Position numbers and translations under genes: made by a program | Origin: Cystobacter ferrugineus | Lineage (GTDB): Bacteria; Myxococcota; Myxococcia; Myxococcales; Myxococcaceae | Assembly (NCBI RefSeq): GCF_001887355.1 | Contig: NZ_MPIN01000009.1 | Location: 372,001 to 436,000, forward strand | Length of the DNA: 64,000 nucleotides | Reading direction: 5' to 3' | Part shown: positions 53,447 to 62,985 of the stretch, piece after piece | How positions within the stretch are numbered: position 1 is the stretch's first letter | Layout of the letters: each line of letters starts with the position of its first letter | The notes under the pieces: generated by a model | Databases searched by the model: none | What the model was told of the DNA's origin: nothing | The model's input: only the letters and a program-made list of their open reading frames with translations

Positions 53447-54931
53447 ATGGGCACGCAGCAACGAACACCCCCGTCGGAACCACTCCGGGAAACACTCGAG
53501 CTGCTGCTCGCCAGGGCCGATGATCATCAGCCCAGCCTGCCCTCCGGGCTCGATCCGGAGTCCGTCCAGGGCGCCCCCCGGCCCGAGCGGTTGCCGCGCC
53601 GGGCGGAAGTTCCCCTGCTCGACAGACCCGACGCGGACCCCAATGCCTTACCCGAGCAGCGCTGGGGCGTGATCGCGCCCGAAGGGAGTGAGGGGGACGC
53701 ACTGCTGCGAGCCATTGCCCCGCTGGTGGAGCACCGGGCGCGGCAACAGGACGCGGAGGTGAAGATCTACCGGGTGCGCCCGGACATGGACGCGGCCCAG
53801 GCGGTCACCTGGAGGGAACGGGTGTATCGGGACGAGCGCGTCCCCGCCGAGGAGCGGCCCAGGTACCTGCTGGTGCTCGGAAGTCCGGAGCAGGTCTCCT
53901 TCGAGCTCCAGCACGTGTTGGCCCAGGGCGCCTTCGTGGGACGATTGCACTTCGCGACGCCGGAAGGCACTCCGGACCTCGCAGGCCTCGGGGCCTATGT
54001 GGACAAGGTGCTGGCCCATGAGCACTCCACCGAGCAGGCCGAGGCCGCCGACGTCCTGCTCTACACGGCCTCGGATGAGTCGAAGGCCACCGTCCAGGGC
54101 CACCAGCTCCTGATGGAGCCCTGCCGGAAGATGGTGGAGACGAGATGGCTCCCCAAGCAGTTGGCGAGGCGGCTCCAGGTCCTCCGCGGTGAGGAGTCGG
54201 AGGCGCTGCCACGCGTGGCTGGCGCGGCGCGCTCTGGGGTGTTGCTCTCGGTGTCACATGGGCTGGGGGCACCGAAGGGAGGATGGGCCTCCGCCGAGAA
54301 ACAGCGGGCGAGGCAGGGAGCCCTCTGTCTGACGCCCGAGTTGGAGCTCACCGCGGACACGGTCCGGCAGCTCCCGTTCCTCCCCGGGGGCATGTGGTTC
54401 TGCGTGGCGTGCTTCGGGGCGGCGACTCCGCGCAAGAGCGCCTTCCATGCCTGGCTGTCGATGTTGGCGAAGCAGAAGCTCTTTCCTGGCCGCCCGGAAG
54501 CCGTGCTCGGCAACCTGCCCCAGCCCGGGGAGCCCTCCTTCCTCGCCGCGCTTCCCCAGGCCCTGTTGGCCAATCCGCTCGGTCCCCTGGCCTTCGTGGG
54601 GCACAGTGATCTGGCCTGGAACTTCGGCTTCGCCCACCTGGACAACCTCTCCGAGAGCCGCGCGTCTCGCATCCTCTCGGCGCTCGAGGTCCTGGCGAAG
54701 GGCAGCCGGGTGGGGGTCGCGCTCGATGCGCTGATGCGCTCCTTCCGGGACGTGAATGACAGCCTGATGTCCGCCTACCAGGAGCGGCAGGAGGCGCTCG
54801 AGGAGGAGCGGCCCGACCCCACGGATCCCAAACGGCTCGGCTACCTCTGGATGCTCCGCAATGACTTGAGAGGCTATCTGCTGCTGGGAGATCCGGCGGT
54901 CCGGCTCCAGTTCCGGCGAGCCACGAGATAG
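53447..54931 (+). CDS. Caspase/CHAT-clan cysteine protease candidate
   Basis: The 494-residue protein has a Pro/Arg-rich N-terminal part (1-70) and a two-part protease-like region. The strand-loop GVLLSVSHGLGAPKGG ends with His271-Gly, and the next strand FLPGGMWFCVACFGAATP carries Cys322. His-Gly followed by a Cys after a hydrophobic strand, some 50 residues apart, is the caspase/gingipain/CHAT (clan CD) dyad. The 'FVGHSDLAWNFGFAH' segment further on is the third strand. No signal peptide or membrane helix is present, so it is probably cytosolic. It reads toward the STAND-WD40 and CHAT operon, ending 20 bp from it, suggesting a shared functional locus. Substrate is unknown. Confidence 0.65.
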   Translation: MGTQQRTPPSEPLRETLELLLARADDHQPSLPSGLDPESVQGAPRPERLPRRAEVPLLDRPDADPNALPEQRWGVIAPEGSEGDALLRAIAPLVEHRARQQDAEVKIYRVRPDMDAAQAVTWRERVYRDERVPAEERPRYLLVLGSPEQVSFELQHVLAQGAFVGRLHFATPEGTPDLAGLGAYVDKVLAHEHSTEQAEAADVLLYTASDESKATVQGHQLLMEPCRKMVETRWLPKQLARRLQVLRGEESEALPRVAGAARSGVLLSVSHGLGAPKGGWASAEKQRARQGALCLTPELELTADTVRQLPFLPGGMWFCVACFGAATPRKSAFHAWLSMLAKQKLFPGRPEAVLGNLPQPGEPSFLAALPQALLANPLGPLAFVGHSDLAWNFGFAHLDNLSESRASRILSALEVLAKGSRVGVALDALMRSFRDVNDSLMSAYQERQEALEEERPDPTDPKRLGYLWMLRNDLRGYLLLGDPAVRLQFRRATR

Positions 54932-54951
54932 GCAGAAGGCTTTCGACGCGT

Positions 54952-57900
54952 TCAGGAGGAAACACGGCCCTGGGAGCGCTCGCAGTCGGCGTAACGCCTC
55001 TGGGCTCGCGCTTCGCGCTCATTGAGATAGGTCTCGCGCAGGTCCGGCGTCAGGCAGTCCTTGTTGTCCTGACGCAGATGTCGCTGAAGTTCAGGGATCG
55101 ACAGGAGGGTCCAGATCTTCGCTGTCCTGTCACTGCCGGCGGTCACGAGGTGCCGGCCATCCGGGCTGAAGGCAACGGATTGGACCGGCCCGGTGTGTCC
55201 TTGCAGGAGGAGGGGTTCGCCCTTTCCGTCCGCCCGCCACACCCGAGCCGTCCCATCATCTCCCGAGGTGGCGATGCTCTGGCCGTCCGGGCTGAAGGCG
55301 GCGAACCGGATCGCCCCCTGGTGTCCTCGAAGCACGAGAGGCTCGCCCGTTCCATCCGCTCGCCACACGCGCGCCGTCCCGTCATCTCCCGAGGTGACGA
55401 CTCGCTGGCCCTCCGGACTGAAGACAGCGTGCGTCACCACGCCCGCATGCCCTCGCAGAACGAGGGGCTCGCCCGTCCCATCCGCCCGCCACACGCGCGC
55501 CGTCCCATCCAACGAGGCGGTGACGACACGCTGGCCGTCCGGGCTGAAGGCGGCGGAGATGACACCTCCCTTATGTACCGCGAGCACCACGGGCTCGCCC
55601 ATCCCATCCGCCCACCACACGCGCGCAGTCCCATCCATCGAGGCAGTGACGACACGCTGGCCGTCCGGGCTGAAGGCGGCGGAGATGACCTGTCCCGCGT
55701 GTCCCCGCAGGACAAGGGGATCACCCGTTCCATCCGCCCGCCACACGCGCGCCGTCCCATCCAACGAGGCGGTGACGATGCGCTGGCCGTCTGGGCTGAA
55801 GGCGGCGGATTGCACCTGCGCCGCGTGCCCTCGCAGCACCAGGGGCTCGCCCGTGCCATCCGCCCGCCATACGCGCGCCGTGCCATCCCACGAGGCGGTA
55901 ACGATGCGCTGGCCGTCCGGGCTGAAGACGGCGGACACGACCGCCTCCGCGTGCCGCCGGAGCACCCTGGGCTCCGTCGGGCCTCCGGCCCGCCACACGC
56001 ACGCCGTGCCGTCCCACGAAGCGGTGACGATACGCTGCCCATCCGGGCTGAAGACGGCGGACATGACCAACCCCTTGTGTCCCTTCAACTCCACGGGCTG
56101 TCCCGTTCCATTGGCTTGCCACACGCGCGCCGTCCCATCCCAGGAAGCGGTGGCGATGGACCGGCCATCCGGGCTGAAGACGGCGGACTGCACTTGCGCC
56201 GTGTGCCCCTTGAGCACCACGGGTTCGCCCGTTCCATCCGCCCGCCACACGCGCGCCGTGCCATCCCACGAGGCGGTGACGACGCGCTGCCCCTCCGGGC
56301 TGAAGGCGGCGGACATGACTGCTCTCAGGTGCCCCCTGAGCACCACGGGCTCGCCCGTTCCATCCGTCCGCCACACGCGCGCCGTCCTATCCTCACTGGC
56401 GGTGACGACGTGTCGCCCATCTGGGCTGAAAGCGGCGAACATGACGGCTCCCCTGTGCCCCACGAGCACCACGGGCGCACCCGTTCCATCCGCCCGCCAC
56501 ACACGCGCCGTCTCGTCCGCGCTGGCGGTGACGACGCGCTGCCCATCCGGGCTGAAGGTGGCGGAGTGCACCTGCGCCACATGCTTCAGCACCACGGGCT
56601 CACCCGATCCATCCGCCCGCCATACGCGCGCCGTCCCGTCGAAGGACGCGGTGACCACGAACCGCCCATCCGGGCTGAAGGCGGCGGACGCGATCGGTCC
56701 GGTGTGTCCCTTCAGCTCCACGGGCGGGCCCGTCCCGTCCACCCGCCACACCAGAGCCAGGCCGTCCCACGAGGCGGTGACGACGAACTGACCATCCGGA
56801 GAGAAGGCCGCGGAGGAGAGAAACCCCTTTTGTCCCTTCAACTCCACGGGCGGGTCCGTGCCATCCGTCCGCCACACCTGGGCTGTTCCATTCACACTGG
56901 CGGTGACGACGTGCTGGCCATCCGGGCTGAAGCGGGCCGCGTAGAGCGCTCCCGGGGCGCGGAACGTCACCTCTGGAGCGCTCCTCGCCAGGGCTCCGTG
57001 CGCGAGGGTCGCCCACCCCCGGATCCGCTCTGGCCGACGGATTTCGAGCAGCAGCTTCATCGCCATCGCGGACTGGCCGCGCTCGAGCAACTCCCGCGAC
57101 CCCGACATCAAGGACTGGTTGCGAGCCCGCTCCGCCTGCGCCCGCGCCCACAGGAACAGGCCCCCCATCACCATGGCCACCGCCAGTGCCACCACGGAGA
57201 TGGCCCGCAGCCGCCGCCAGCGGGCCCGCTCCCGTTCGAGTTGCCGCCGTGACGCCTCCTCCCTCAGCCGCTCCCGCCGGAGCTCGAAGACCTTCCTCGC
57301 CAGCCAGTCGTGGCCGAGCTCGAAGTAGCGGCTGCCGTGGTGCTCTCCAGCCAGCAGCACCGCGGTGCCCTCCAGGGTGGTCAGCACCCGCTCGGCCTGC
57401 CCCGGGGGGAGCGCGGCCTGCGCCTGCCGTTCCGTCAGCAACGCCCGGCTGCCGTCGCTGGCCACCAGGTGCTCCTCCAGCAGCCGCCGGGCATCCCCCG
57501 CCAGGGGCCCCAGCCCTTCCAACGTCGCATCCAGGTAGCGGTGCAGGATGGGCTCGGCCTCCACCGGCCCCAGCACCACGTTCCCGGCGGCGCGCTCCTC
57601 CCAGAGGGCGCGGCAGACGATCTGCGCGAAGGCGGCCTGCACCTCCGCCTCCTCCGTGGTGTCCTGTCCCGGCATCCGGACCTGGAGCATCAACTCCCGC
57701 AGCTCGTGCGGGGGCCAGTGCTGCGCGGGGGTGCCGGAGGCCGCCAGTCTACGAGCCACCTCCGCCATTTCGCGCACCATCAGCGGTCCGAGCCGGCAGC
57801 CGTGCTCCAGCAACTCCGCCGCACCGCGCAACCGCTCCCGGAATCGTCCCAGGTAGTCCTCGCGCAGCAGCAGCACGAGCTGCAGTCCCCGGACGGGGCC

Positions 57901-58374
57901 GCGGGCCAGGTGCACCAGTCCCTCGATCAATGCATCCGTCTGCTCCGGGTCGCACCCGGGAAGGAGGAGTTGCTCGAGCTGATCCAGGTAGAGCAACACC
58001 GGCCGGTCCGAGCGCCGCTCCGCCAGCCGCACCGCTTCCTCGAGCGCCTCGTCCGGGCGCATCCCCGCGGGCGGCGCGCCGAGCCGCAGATCCGCGAACA
58101 TCGCATGGACGAGCCACTCGAGAGGCGCGTGGCGGTCCAGCCACCCTTCGACGCGGACCACGCGGAACTCATGCTTCTCCTCCAGCAGGGGAATCACTCC
58201 GGCCCGCATCAACGAGGACTTGCCCGCGCCCGAGGGTCCGAAGAGCAGGAAGCAGGGCCAGGCGAGGATGCCTTGCACCACCCTGCGCGTGGACTCCTCC
58301 CGGCCGAAGAAGCGGTTTCGTTCGCTCGCTCGGTAGGGCTGGGGTCCCAGGAAGGGATTGGCGGAGCCGCTCAT
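54952..58374 (-). CDS. STAND-type NTPase with transmembrane helix and 15 WD40 repeats
   Basis: The 1140-residue protein begins with a [20 protein letters not shown] motif typical of this nSTAND subgroup, then Walker [10 protein letters not shown] (46-54), a Walker B-like [14 protein letters not shown] and a winged-helix region (residues 1-395). A hydrophobic helix ([19 protein letters not shown]) around residue 405 would anchor it in the inner membrane. Residues 470-1090 are 15 WD40 units, most of them [22 protein letters not shown]. The last 50 residues are charged. The protein probably senses a ligand through its propeller, then oligomerises and activates a partner, as Apaf-1- and NLR-like proteins do. 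The CHAT protease gene directly upstream, with overlapping codons (ATGA, 58371-58374), is the likely partner. Confidence 0.88.
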   Translation of the reverse strand: MSGSANPFLGPQPYRASERNRFFGREESTRRVVQGILAWPCFLLFGPSGAGKSSLMRAGVIPLLEEKHEFRVVRVEGWLDRHAPLEWLVHAMFADLRLGAPPAGMRPDEALEEAVRLAERRSDRPVLLYLDQLEQLLLPGCDPEQTDALIEGLVHLARGPVRGLQLVLLLREDYLGRFRERLRGAAELLEHGCRLGPLMVREMAEVARRLAASGTPAQHWPPHELRELMLQVRMPGQDTTEEAEVQAAFAQIVCRALWEERAAGNVVLGPVEAEPILHRYLDATLEGLGPLAGDARRLLEEHLVASDGSRALLTERQAQAALPPGQAERVLTTLEGTAVLLAGEHHGSRYFELGHDWLARKVFELRRERLREEASRRQLERERARWRRLRAISVVALAVAMVMGGLFLWARAQAERARNQSLMSGSRELLERGQSAMAMKLLLEIRRPERIRGWATLAHGALARSAPEVTFRAPGALYAARFSPDGQHVVTASVNGTAQVWRTDGTDPPVELKGQKGFLSSAAFSPDGQFVVTASWDGLALVWRVDGTGPPVELKGHTGPIASAAFSPDGRFVVTASFDGTARVWRADGSGEPVVLKHVAQVHSATFSPDGQRVVTASADETARVWRADGTGAPVVLVGHRGAVMFAAFSPDGRHVVTASEDRTARVWRTDGTGEPVVLRGHLRAVMSAAFSPEGQRVVTASWDGTARVWRADGTGEPVVLKGHTAQVQSAVFSPDGRSIATASWDGTARVWQANGTGQPVELKGHKGLVMSAVFSPDGQRIVTASWDGTACVWRAGGPTEPRVLRRHAEAVVSAVFSPDGQRIVTASWDGTARVWRADGTGEPLVLRGHAAQVQSAAFSPDGQRIVTASLDGTARVWRADGTGDPLVLRGHAGQVISAAFSPDGQRVVTASMDGTARVWWADGMGEPVVLAVHKGGVISAAFSPDGQRVVTASLDGTARVWRADGTGEPLVLRGHAGVVTHAVFSPEGQRVVTSGDDGTARVWRADGTGEPLVLRGHQGAIRFAAFSPDGQSIATSGDDGTARVWRADGKGEPLLLQGHTGPVQSVAFSPDGRHLVTAGSDRTAKIWTLLSIPELQRHLRQDNKDCLTPDLRETYLNEREARAQRRYADCERSQGRVSS
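55105..56945 (-). repeat. Tandem array of about 126-bp WD40-coding repeats
   Basis: The WD40 part of the STAND gene is a tandem repeat array of about 15 units of 42 codons. Many neighbouring units differ at only a few codons, e.g. the units encoding '[21 protein letters not shown]' variants at 55,740-56,060. Such nucleotide-level identity goes beyond what the WD40 fold needs and points to recent unit duplication or gene conversion. Confidence 0.8.
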
Positions 58375-60383
58375 CCCCTCCCCTCGGCCGCCAGCGCCTC
58401 GAGCCAGTCCTCCAGCGCCTCATCCGTCGATTCACACGCCCTCACCCCGGTCTTTCCAGGCAGTCCCCTGCCCTCCTCCCACAACTCCTGCTCGCGACCG
58501 CTGGGATCGAGGACGGCCATGCTGCCGCGCATCAGCGTGCGCTTGCCGAAGAGCTGGTAGAGCAGCATCCGGTGGCTCCAGTCCAACATGGACATCCCGA
58601 CGAGCAGGAGCGGATGCAGGCTCAGGGCGCTCTGGATGGGCTCGACGAGCTCGAAGGGCAGCAGGCTCGACAGGCCGCGGACGCCCAGCAGGTAATCGTC
58701 CTCGGTGAGCAGCGGCCGGCTGAAGAGGTGGGCCGGCAGGTAGCCGGAGCAGAGCCGGAGCACCACCACGTCCCGCTCGGGCTCCAATCCGCTCGGGACC
58801 TGGCGCAACCGCTCCCAGCGAACGGCGCCCGCCTCGCGCCGCATCATCACGGCGTGTCCGTCCGCGTTCGACGAAGGCTGGATGACGTAGAGCGTGAGCC
58901 GCGGATGCTGCTCGGCGATGGCCTGTTCCAGCACGGGCAGGCGCAGCAGGGTGATGTGCACCCCGGGCCCGAGCCGGCGTGCCAACAGACGCACCAGGGG
59001 CGGCATGAAGTGCGCCTGGCCGAACACCTCCTGGAACTCGTAGTCCAGCTCCTCCTGCCCGATGCGCAGCGCGAAGTGCTGCGCCAGGGTGCTCAGTGGC
59101 AGCTCGTATGGCACGGGGAGCTCCTTCTGGGTGAGCTCGCCCTGGAGCCGCTCGCGCAGGCCTCGGAAGTCGGGCGCCTCTTCCTCCCAGCGATTTCCCA
59201 ACAGCAACGTGAAGGGTTGCTCCAGCAGCCGCCCCAGGGCGGCGGGCGGTGGGGACACCTCCGTCCGGGTGGTAGCCGCCAGGGGCGGGGGCGAGACCTT
59301 GCGCGCCTTGAAATCGAACAGCACCGGATCGCGGCCACGCAGGTACAGCACGGGGGAGAACGCCTCGGCACTCCCCTCCAGCTCCGCCAGGACGCTGCGC
59401 CGGGCCTCGTTGAGGCTGAGCGCCACGTCGCCCTCTTCCCGGGCCGCACGCGTGAGCGCGCGGTAGAACGCACGCGAGCAGCGAAGGGCCACGTCCATCC
59501 GCACCGGCCAGAGGTAGGCGACCACCGCATCCGCCGCGGTGCGCGCCAGCAGCTCCGCCGCGCTCGCCAGGGCGCCAGGGCTCGCTCCCTCACAGGCCTC
59601 CAGGACGATGAGCCGCAAGGGACCCTGGCCCCATGCCCCATGGAGCTGCTGCGCCAGCAACTCCACCGAGACCCAGCTCTCCTCGTCCTCCTCGTCCGCC
59701 AGCCGCAGGACGGGTCTTCCCTCGTGCAGGCCCCCGTGTCCGATGAAGTGGAGGATGTGAGGCTCGGGCTGGCGCCTCAGGCGCTCGAAGAGCGCGGCCT
59801 TGCGGGACCTGGGTCCCGTGAGGGGCTCGAGCCACTCGATCTCGCCCGAGGCGAGACTCTCGTGAAGCGTCCCCTGCAACCGGGAGAGGGAGTGGGGGTG
59901 CAGCGGCGCGATGGCGAGCAGCCGCACCGCGCCCCGCACCTCGCGCGGTTGCCAGGGCTCGGGCGAGCGCACGCCTCGCACCGGCAACAGGCTCGCCGAG
60001 TTCCCCAGGAACTCGAAGTCCCTTCCGGGCTCACAGAGGGCCTCCCAGGGGAAGCCTTGGAGGTCCGCATCCTGGAGCATGAACCGCAGCAGGACGGGCC
60101 CTCCATCCGAGGCCTCGCGCAGCCGTTCGAGCACCGCCTGGAGATCCCCCTGGATGAGGGCCCGGTGGAGCGCCTGGACCTGGCGTGCGAGCTCGGGCTC
60201 GAGCGGCATGCCTCCCTCGGCCGCCGTCTTCAGGCGCCGGGCGAGCGCATGCAGCGCGTCCGCATCGAAGCCGGGGCCGAGCAGGTGCACCCCGGGCTGC
60301 TCCTGACGGGAGCCCAGACCCCGGGCCCGCAGCTCGGCACCACTCCGCTCGACGTCGATTTCCAGCCAGTTCCTGGCAGAAAT
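58371..60383 (-). CDS. CHAT-domain protease, first gene of the STAND-WD40 operon, possible ATT start
   Basis: From the first standard start codon (GTG 60290) the protein is 639 residues, with a CHAT (caspase-like) domain: HILHFIGHGGLHEGRPVL (His185) and LRLIVLEACEGASPG (Cys233). The remaining 350 residues have a mixed composition and may bind the STAND partner. However, protein-like sequence continues in frame upstream (ARNWLEIDVERSGAELRARG), with no ATG, GTG or TTG before an upstream stop. An ATT at 60383 is preceded by GGGAGGA, an excellent ribosome-binding site, 4 bp away, so I annotate the start there (670 residues). Rare ATT starts are known, for example in infC. The gene overlaps the STAND gene by four bases. 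Confidence 0.8.
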   Translation of the reverse strand: MSARNWLEIDVERSGAELRARGLGSRQEQPGVHLLGPGFDADALHALARRLKTAAEGGMPLEPELARQVQALHRALIQGDLQAVLERLREASDGGPVLLRFMLQDADLQGFPWEALCEPGRDFEFLGNSASLLPVRGVRSPEPWQPREVRGAVRLLAIAPLHPHSLSRLQGTLHESLASGEIEWLEPLTGPRSRKAALFERLRRQPEPHILHFIGHGGLHEGRPVLRLADEEDEESWVSVELLAQQLHGAWGQGPLRLIVLEACEGASPGALASAAELLARTAADAVVAYLWPVRMDVALRCSRAFYRALTRAAREEGDVALSLNEARRSVLAELEGSAEAFSPVLYLRGRDPVLFDFKARKVSPPPLAATTRTEVSPPPAALGRLLEQPFTLLLGNRWEEEAPDFRGLRERLQGELTQKELPVPYELPLSTLAQHFALRIGQEELDYEFQEVFGQAHFMPPLVRLLARRLGPGVHITLLRLPVLEQAIAEQHPRLTLYVIQPSSNADGHAVMMRREAGAVRWERLRQVPSGLEPERDVVVLRLCSGYLPAHLFSRPLLTEDDYLLGVRGLSSLLPFELVEPIQSALSLHPLLLVGMSMLDWSHRMLLYQLFGKRTLMRGSMAVLDPSGREQELWEEGRGLPGKTGVRACESTDEALEDWLEALAAEGRG

Positions 60384-60595
60384 GGAATCCTCCCGCGTGC
60401 GCTCCCTCAGGGAGAGACCACACGGGGAACTTGTGCAGCCCTCGGAGCCGGTGGAACGGTGTCCGAGGACTCGCCCGACCGAAGAGCAGCCGGTGGATCG
60501 AGGCGTGGCCCGTGTTCACCGGGGCACGCCTCCCCGCGGCGGGTGCTGGGAGGAGTCCCGCACCTGCCTCGGCCAGGCGTTGGCGGTAGCGCCGA

Positions 60596-61111
60596 TCAGC
60601 CCTTGATGTCCGCCGCGATCTTCATGGAGACGATCTTGTCGGGATCCACGACGGGCTCGCCGCGCTTGATCTTGTCGACGTTCTCCATGCCCTCGGTCAC
60701 CTGTCCCCAGACGGTGTACTGACGGTCCAGGAAGGACGCGTCGTCGAAGACGATGAAGAACTGCGAGTTGGCGGAGTCGGGGCTCTGCGCGCGCGCCATG
60801 GAGCACGCACCGCGGCTGTGCTTGGCGGCGCTGAACTCCGCCTTCAGGTTCGGCTTGGAGGAGCCGCCCATGCCAGCGCGGCCCGGGTTGAACTCGGGGC
60901 CCGTGGACTTGCCGAACTTGACGTCACCGGTCTGCGCCATGAAGCCGGAGATCACGCGGTGGAAGACGACGCCGTCATAGGCACCCTCCCGCGTCAGCTC
61001 CTTGATGCGGGCCACATGGTTCGGAGCGAGATCGGGGCGGAGCTCGATGACGACCTGGCCCTTGGTCGTCTCCATGATGATGGTGTTTTCCGGATCCTTG
61101 ATGTTCGCCAT
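60596..61111 (-). CDS. Cyclophilin-type peptidyl-prolyl cis-trans isomerase
   Basis: The 171-residue protein has the bacterial cyclophilin core: ETTKGQVVIELRPDLAPNHV, YDGVVFHRVISGFMAQTGD (with the catalytic Arg), the SMARAQSPDSANSQFFIVF loop and LDRQYTVWGQVTEGMENVD. It accelerates proline isomerisation in protein folding. There is no signal peptide, so it is cytosolic. The start codon is preceded by AGGAAGGAACA. It is a single-gene unit. Confidence 0.93.
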   Translation of the reverse strand: MANIKDPENTIIMETTKGQVVIELRPDLAPNHVARIKELTREGAYDGVVFHRVISGFMAQTGDVKFGKSTGPEFNPGRAGMGGSSKPNLKAEFSAAKHSRGACSMARAQSPDSANSQFFIVFDDASFLDRQYTVWGQVTEGMENVDKIKRGEPVVDPDKIVSMKIAADIKG

Positions 61112-61599
61112 TGTTCCTTCCTTCTTTCACGGGGTGGTCATCGGTCGCGGTGCGCACGTGGATCGTGGGCGCCGAGTCGGCGACCGTCGCACTTTGTCGA
61201 TCACCCTCGACTTTGTCGACCCGTTCCGTTCCGTTCGACGCGAGGTGTCAGGAGGCGTACCTCGCGCCGCGCGTGGCCGTGCCCGTCCCCCTTCCCTCCG
61301 GGTAGCATCCGTGCTCCCCCCGGGAGGGCCCGCCAGCACGTCCGGGGACGCCCTCGCCGCGGCCCTGGGCGAGGAGCGGGTGACGCTGGCCTCCAGCGTC
61401 CGCATCGAGGGCATCGACCAGGAGCGCGCGTGAGTGTGCGCGGGCGAGGTGATGGCCTGTCCGCTCGGCTCGGGGGGGTGCCCGAACCGGGCACGGTCTC
61501 CCGGTGGGTCTGGCCCATCGCCGGAGGCGGTGCCGAGTTGCACCCGGGCTCGAGACTCCAGTGGCGGGCGCCGCCGGTGGCCGGCAGGTACCCCGTGCG
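61112..61599. other. Intergenic region, possible small gene remnants
   Basis: No gene is convincing in this 488-bp gap. A plus-strand frame ends at 61433 with PASTSGDALAAALGEERVTL and EGIDQERA, and an overlapping frame from about 61430 runs 57 codons to 61603 with VSRWVWPIAGGGAELHP. Both have protein-like stretches and could be the two ends of a decayed gene, but neither has a start signal or a recognised family. Confidence 0.35.
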
Positions 61600-61953
61600 C
61601 TAATCAACATCCAACTTCCAAGTGCCCTCATCCCAATACTTCAACGCCTGGGACGCCTCAAAAGGAATCAGACCTTCACCCTTGGCGGCCTCCCTAAGAA
61701 CGGGCAAGGCTTGTTCCGGCCTATCGCTAAGCAAGAAAGTCACCGCGTAGACTCGCACATCCATGCGCGAGTGCGTCAACAGGCGTGCGAGTGCATCCCG
61801 TCCAGCCTCGCCATGGTCGCGTAGCTTCTTATAGGCGGCTACGTATCGCTTCGCTTCCTTGTCCCCTCCCTTACCGCGGTCGCCGCGCATGATTGCATCA
61901 GTTTGTGCAGCCACGTTTCGGGCGAACTCTCCTGCGATATCCTCTAGATTCAT
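61600..61953 (-). CDS. DUF2019-like helical protein, candidate immunity protein
   Basis: The 117-residue protein begins MNLEDIAGEFARNVAAQTDA and is all-helical, with HEAT-like pairs (RDALARLLTHSRMDVRVYAV, ALPVLREAAKGEGLIPFEAS). It matches DUF2019 in my memory, a family found beside toxin-like lipoproteins in myxobacteria. Its ATG overlaps the stop of the lipoprotein gene by four bases, so both are translated together. An immunity role against the upstream nuclease domain is inferred from this position. The frame is open further upstream, but MNLED is the family-typical start. Confidence 0.75.
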   Translation of the reverse strand: MNLEDIAGEFARNVAAQTDAIMRGDRGKGGDKEAKRYVAAYKKLRDHGEAGRDALARLLTHSRMDVRVYAVTFLLSDRPEQALPVLREAAKGEGLIPFEASQALKYWDEGTWKLDVD

Positions 61954-62747
61954 CTCCAAATTCCCTTCCTGATGTTCTCCATTGCAAGCAAGCCGAACTC
62001 TCTCTGCGCCTCGTAGGATTGAGTGCCAAGCCATTGCCTGACCGTCAGCCTTGTTGATCTGGTAATGATGGGGCGAATCCTCGAGTAAAAGGCGCTCACC
62101 TTGTCGTGCAGCGCCTTATCCAGCGCGATGACGTTTTCAGTGTTGTGCAAGGCTTTTCCGCCAAATCGCTTCGCGTTGCCCGGCGTCTGCTCCACGATGT
62201 GATGCCATTCCTTCAGGGCGAGCGCAAGGTTTCGTTTGTCGTCATCCTGGAAGCGGGGCCCGTCTTCGAACAGCGTCAAGCAATCTCCTGGAGTTCTGCA
62301 CCGCTCGCAAAATTGTCCATAGGACCGGGCCAGGTCTGATTGCCACGTTTCGCCACTCAGGGGCGCGGAAGCCAACGCCAGCCTACGGCCGACATACAAC
62401 GGAGGCCGAGACACGGCCACTCGAAGCGGCATGTTGAGCCAAAGCGTTGTCATGGCTTCCAAAAACGCAGCGTCGCTCACCTGCACAGGCGCGAAGTCCG
62501 TGGGCAGCTCGGCAAAGAAAGCCTCTCCCTGGCTCCAGTCCTCGGCTTCTGACTTCTGCGCCCAGGGCTCGGGCGAGTCGCGCGGCACGGGCGGATGGTA
62601 ACGGAAAGCCAAAGCCGTCAACCCTCCACTCATGGGGGTCCCCGTGGCGCACGCTGTCACCAGCATCAGCGCCGCCAGGGCCAGCGCCCCCGCGCGCAGG
62701 GGCCTTCGCGTGTCCACGGAACGCGAATTGTCGGAATGTTTCAACAT
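61950..62747 (-). CDS. Lipoprotein with C-terminal HNH-like (HHIVEQ) nuclease toxin domain
   Basis: The 265-residue protein starts with a lipoprotein signal (LALAALMLVTACAT), followed by a Pro-rich segment and a region with three paired cysteines (CERCRTPGDC). The last 100 residues begin EWHHIVEQTPGNAKRFGGKA and continue with LHNTENVIALDKALHDKVSA and TVRQWLGTQSYEAQREFG. 'WHHIVEQ...NTxNVIxLD' is the core of HNH-type toxins of the AHH/Tox-HNH group, and the layout fits the TIGR02269-like myxobacterial lipoproteins. Nuclease activity is expected, though target and delivery are unknown. The DUF2019 gene downstream would be its immunity partner. Confidence 0.78.
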   Translation of the reverse strand: MLKHSDNSRSVDTRRPLRAGALALAALMLVTACATGTPMSGGLTALAFRYHPPVPRDSPEPWAQKSEAEDWSQGEAFFAELPTDFAPVQVSDAAFLEAMTTLWLNMPLRVAVSRPPLYVGRRLALASAPLSGETWQSDLARSYGQFCERCRTPGDCLTLFEDGPRFQDDDKRNLALALKEWHHIVEQTPGNAKRFGGKALHNTENVIALDKALHDKVSAFYSRIRPIITRSTRLTVRQWLGTQSYEAQREFGLLAMENIRKGIWR

Positions 62748-62985
62748 CGCCGCACCTCGCCGGGCGGGCCACCCGAGTTGGAAGCCCAAACCCGAAGATT
62801 ACAGAGGGCGACTGACGGCAAGGTCAAGCCACCGGGCCTGGTGAGGTGCTGAAAACCACCACTTTCAAGGTCGTGTGGAGGGTGTCACCATCGCGGTCGC
62901 GGTCATCGGCGGCGCGCTCTTTCTTGTTCCCATCTAAACCAAGCGTTTCCTCCAAAAACAGAAACGCGAAAGGCTCGGCGTCACC

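Noticed and set aside
55105-56945. CRISPR-like array
   Set aside because: The periodic repeats are in-frame 42-codon WD40 units without spacers of unique sequence.
55078-57252. Plus-strand repetitive frames rich in RPPHARR units
   Set aside because: These are the reverse complement of the WD40 repeat array, not a separate repeat protein.
57186-60722. A 1178-codon plus-strand open frame
   Set aside because: It is antisense to the STAND and CHAT genes, with Pro/Ala/Arg-rich low-complexity sequence and no domain; the opposite strand has clear motifs.
61431-61603. 57-codon plus-strand frame overlapping a preceding stop
   Set aside because: It has some protein-like stretches but no family or start signal; too weak to call as a gene.
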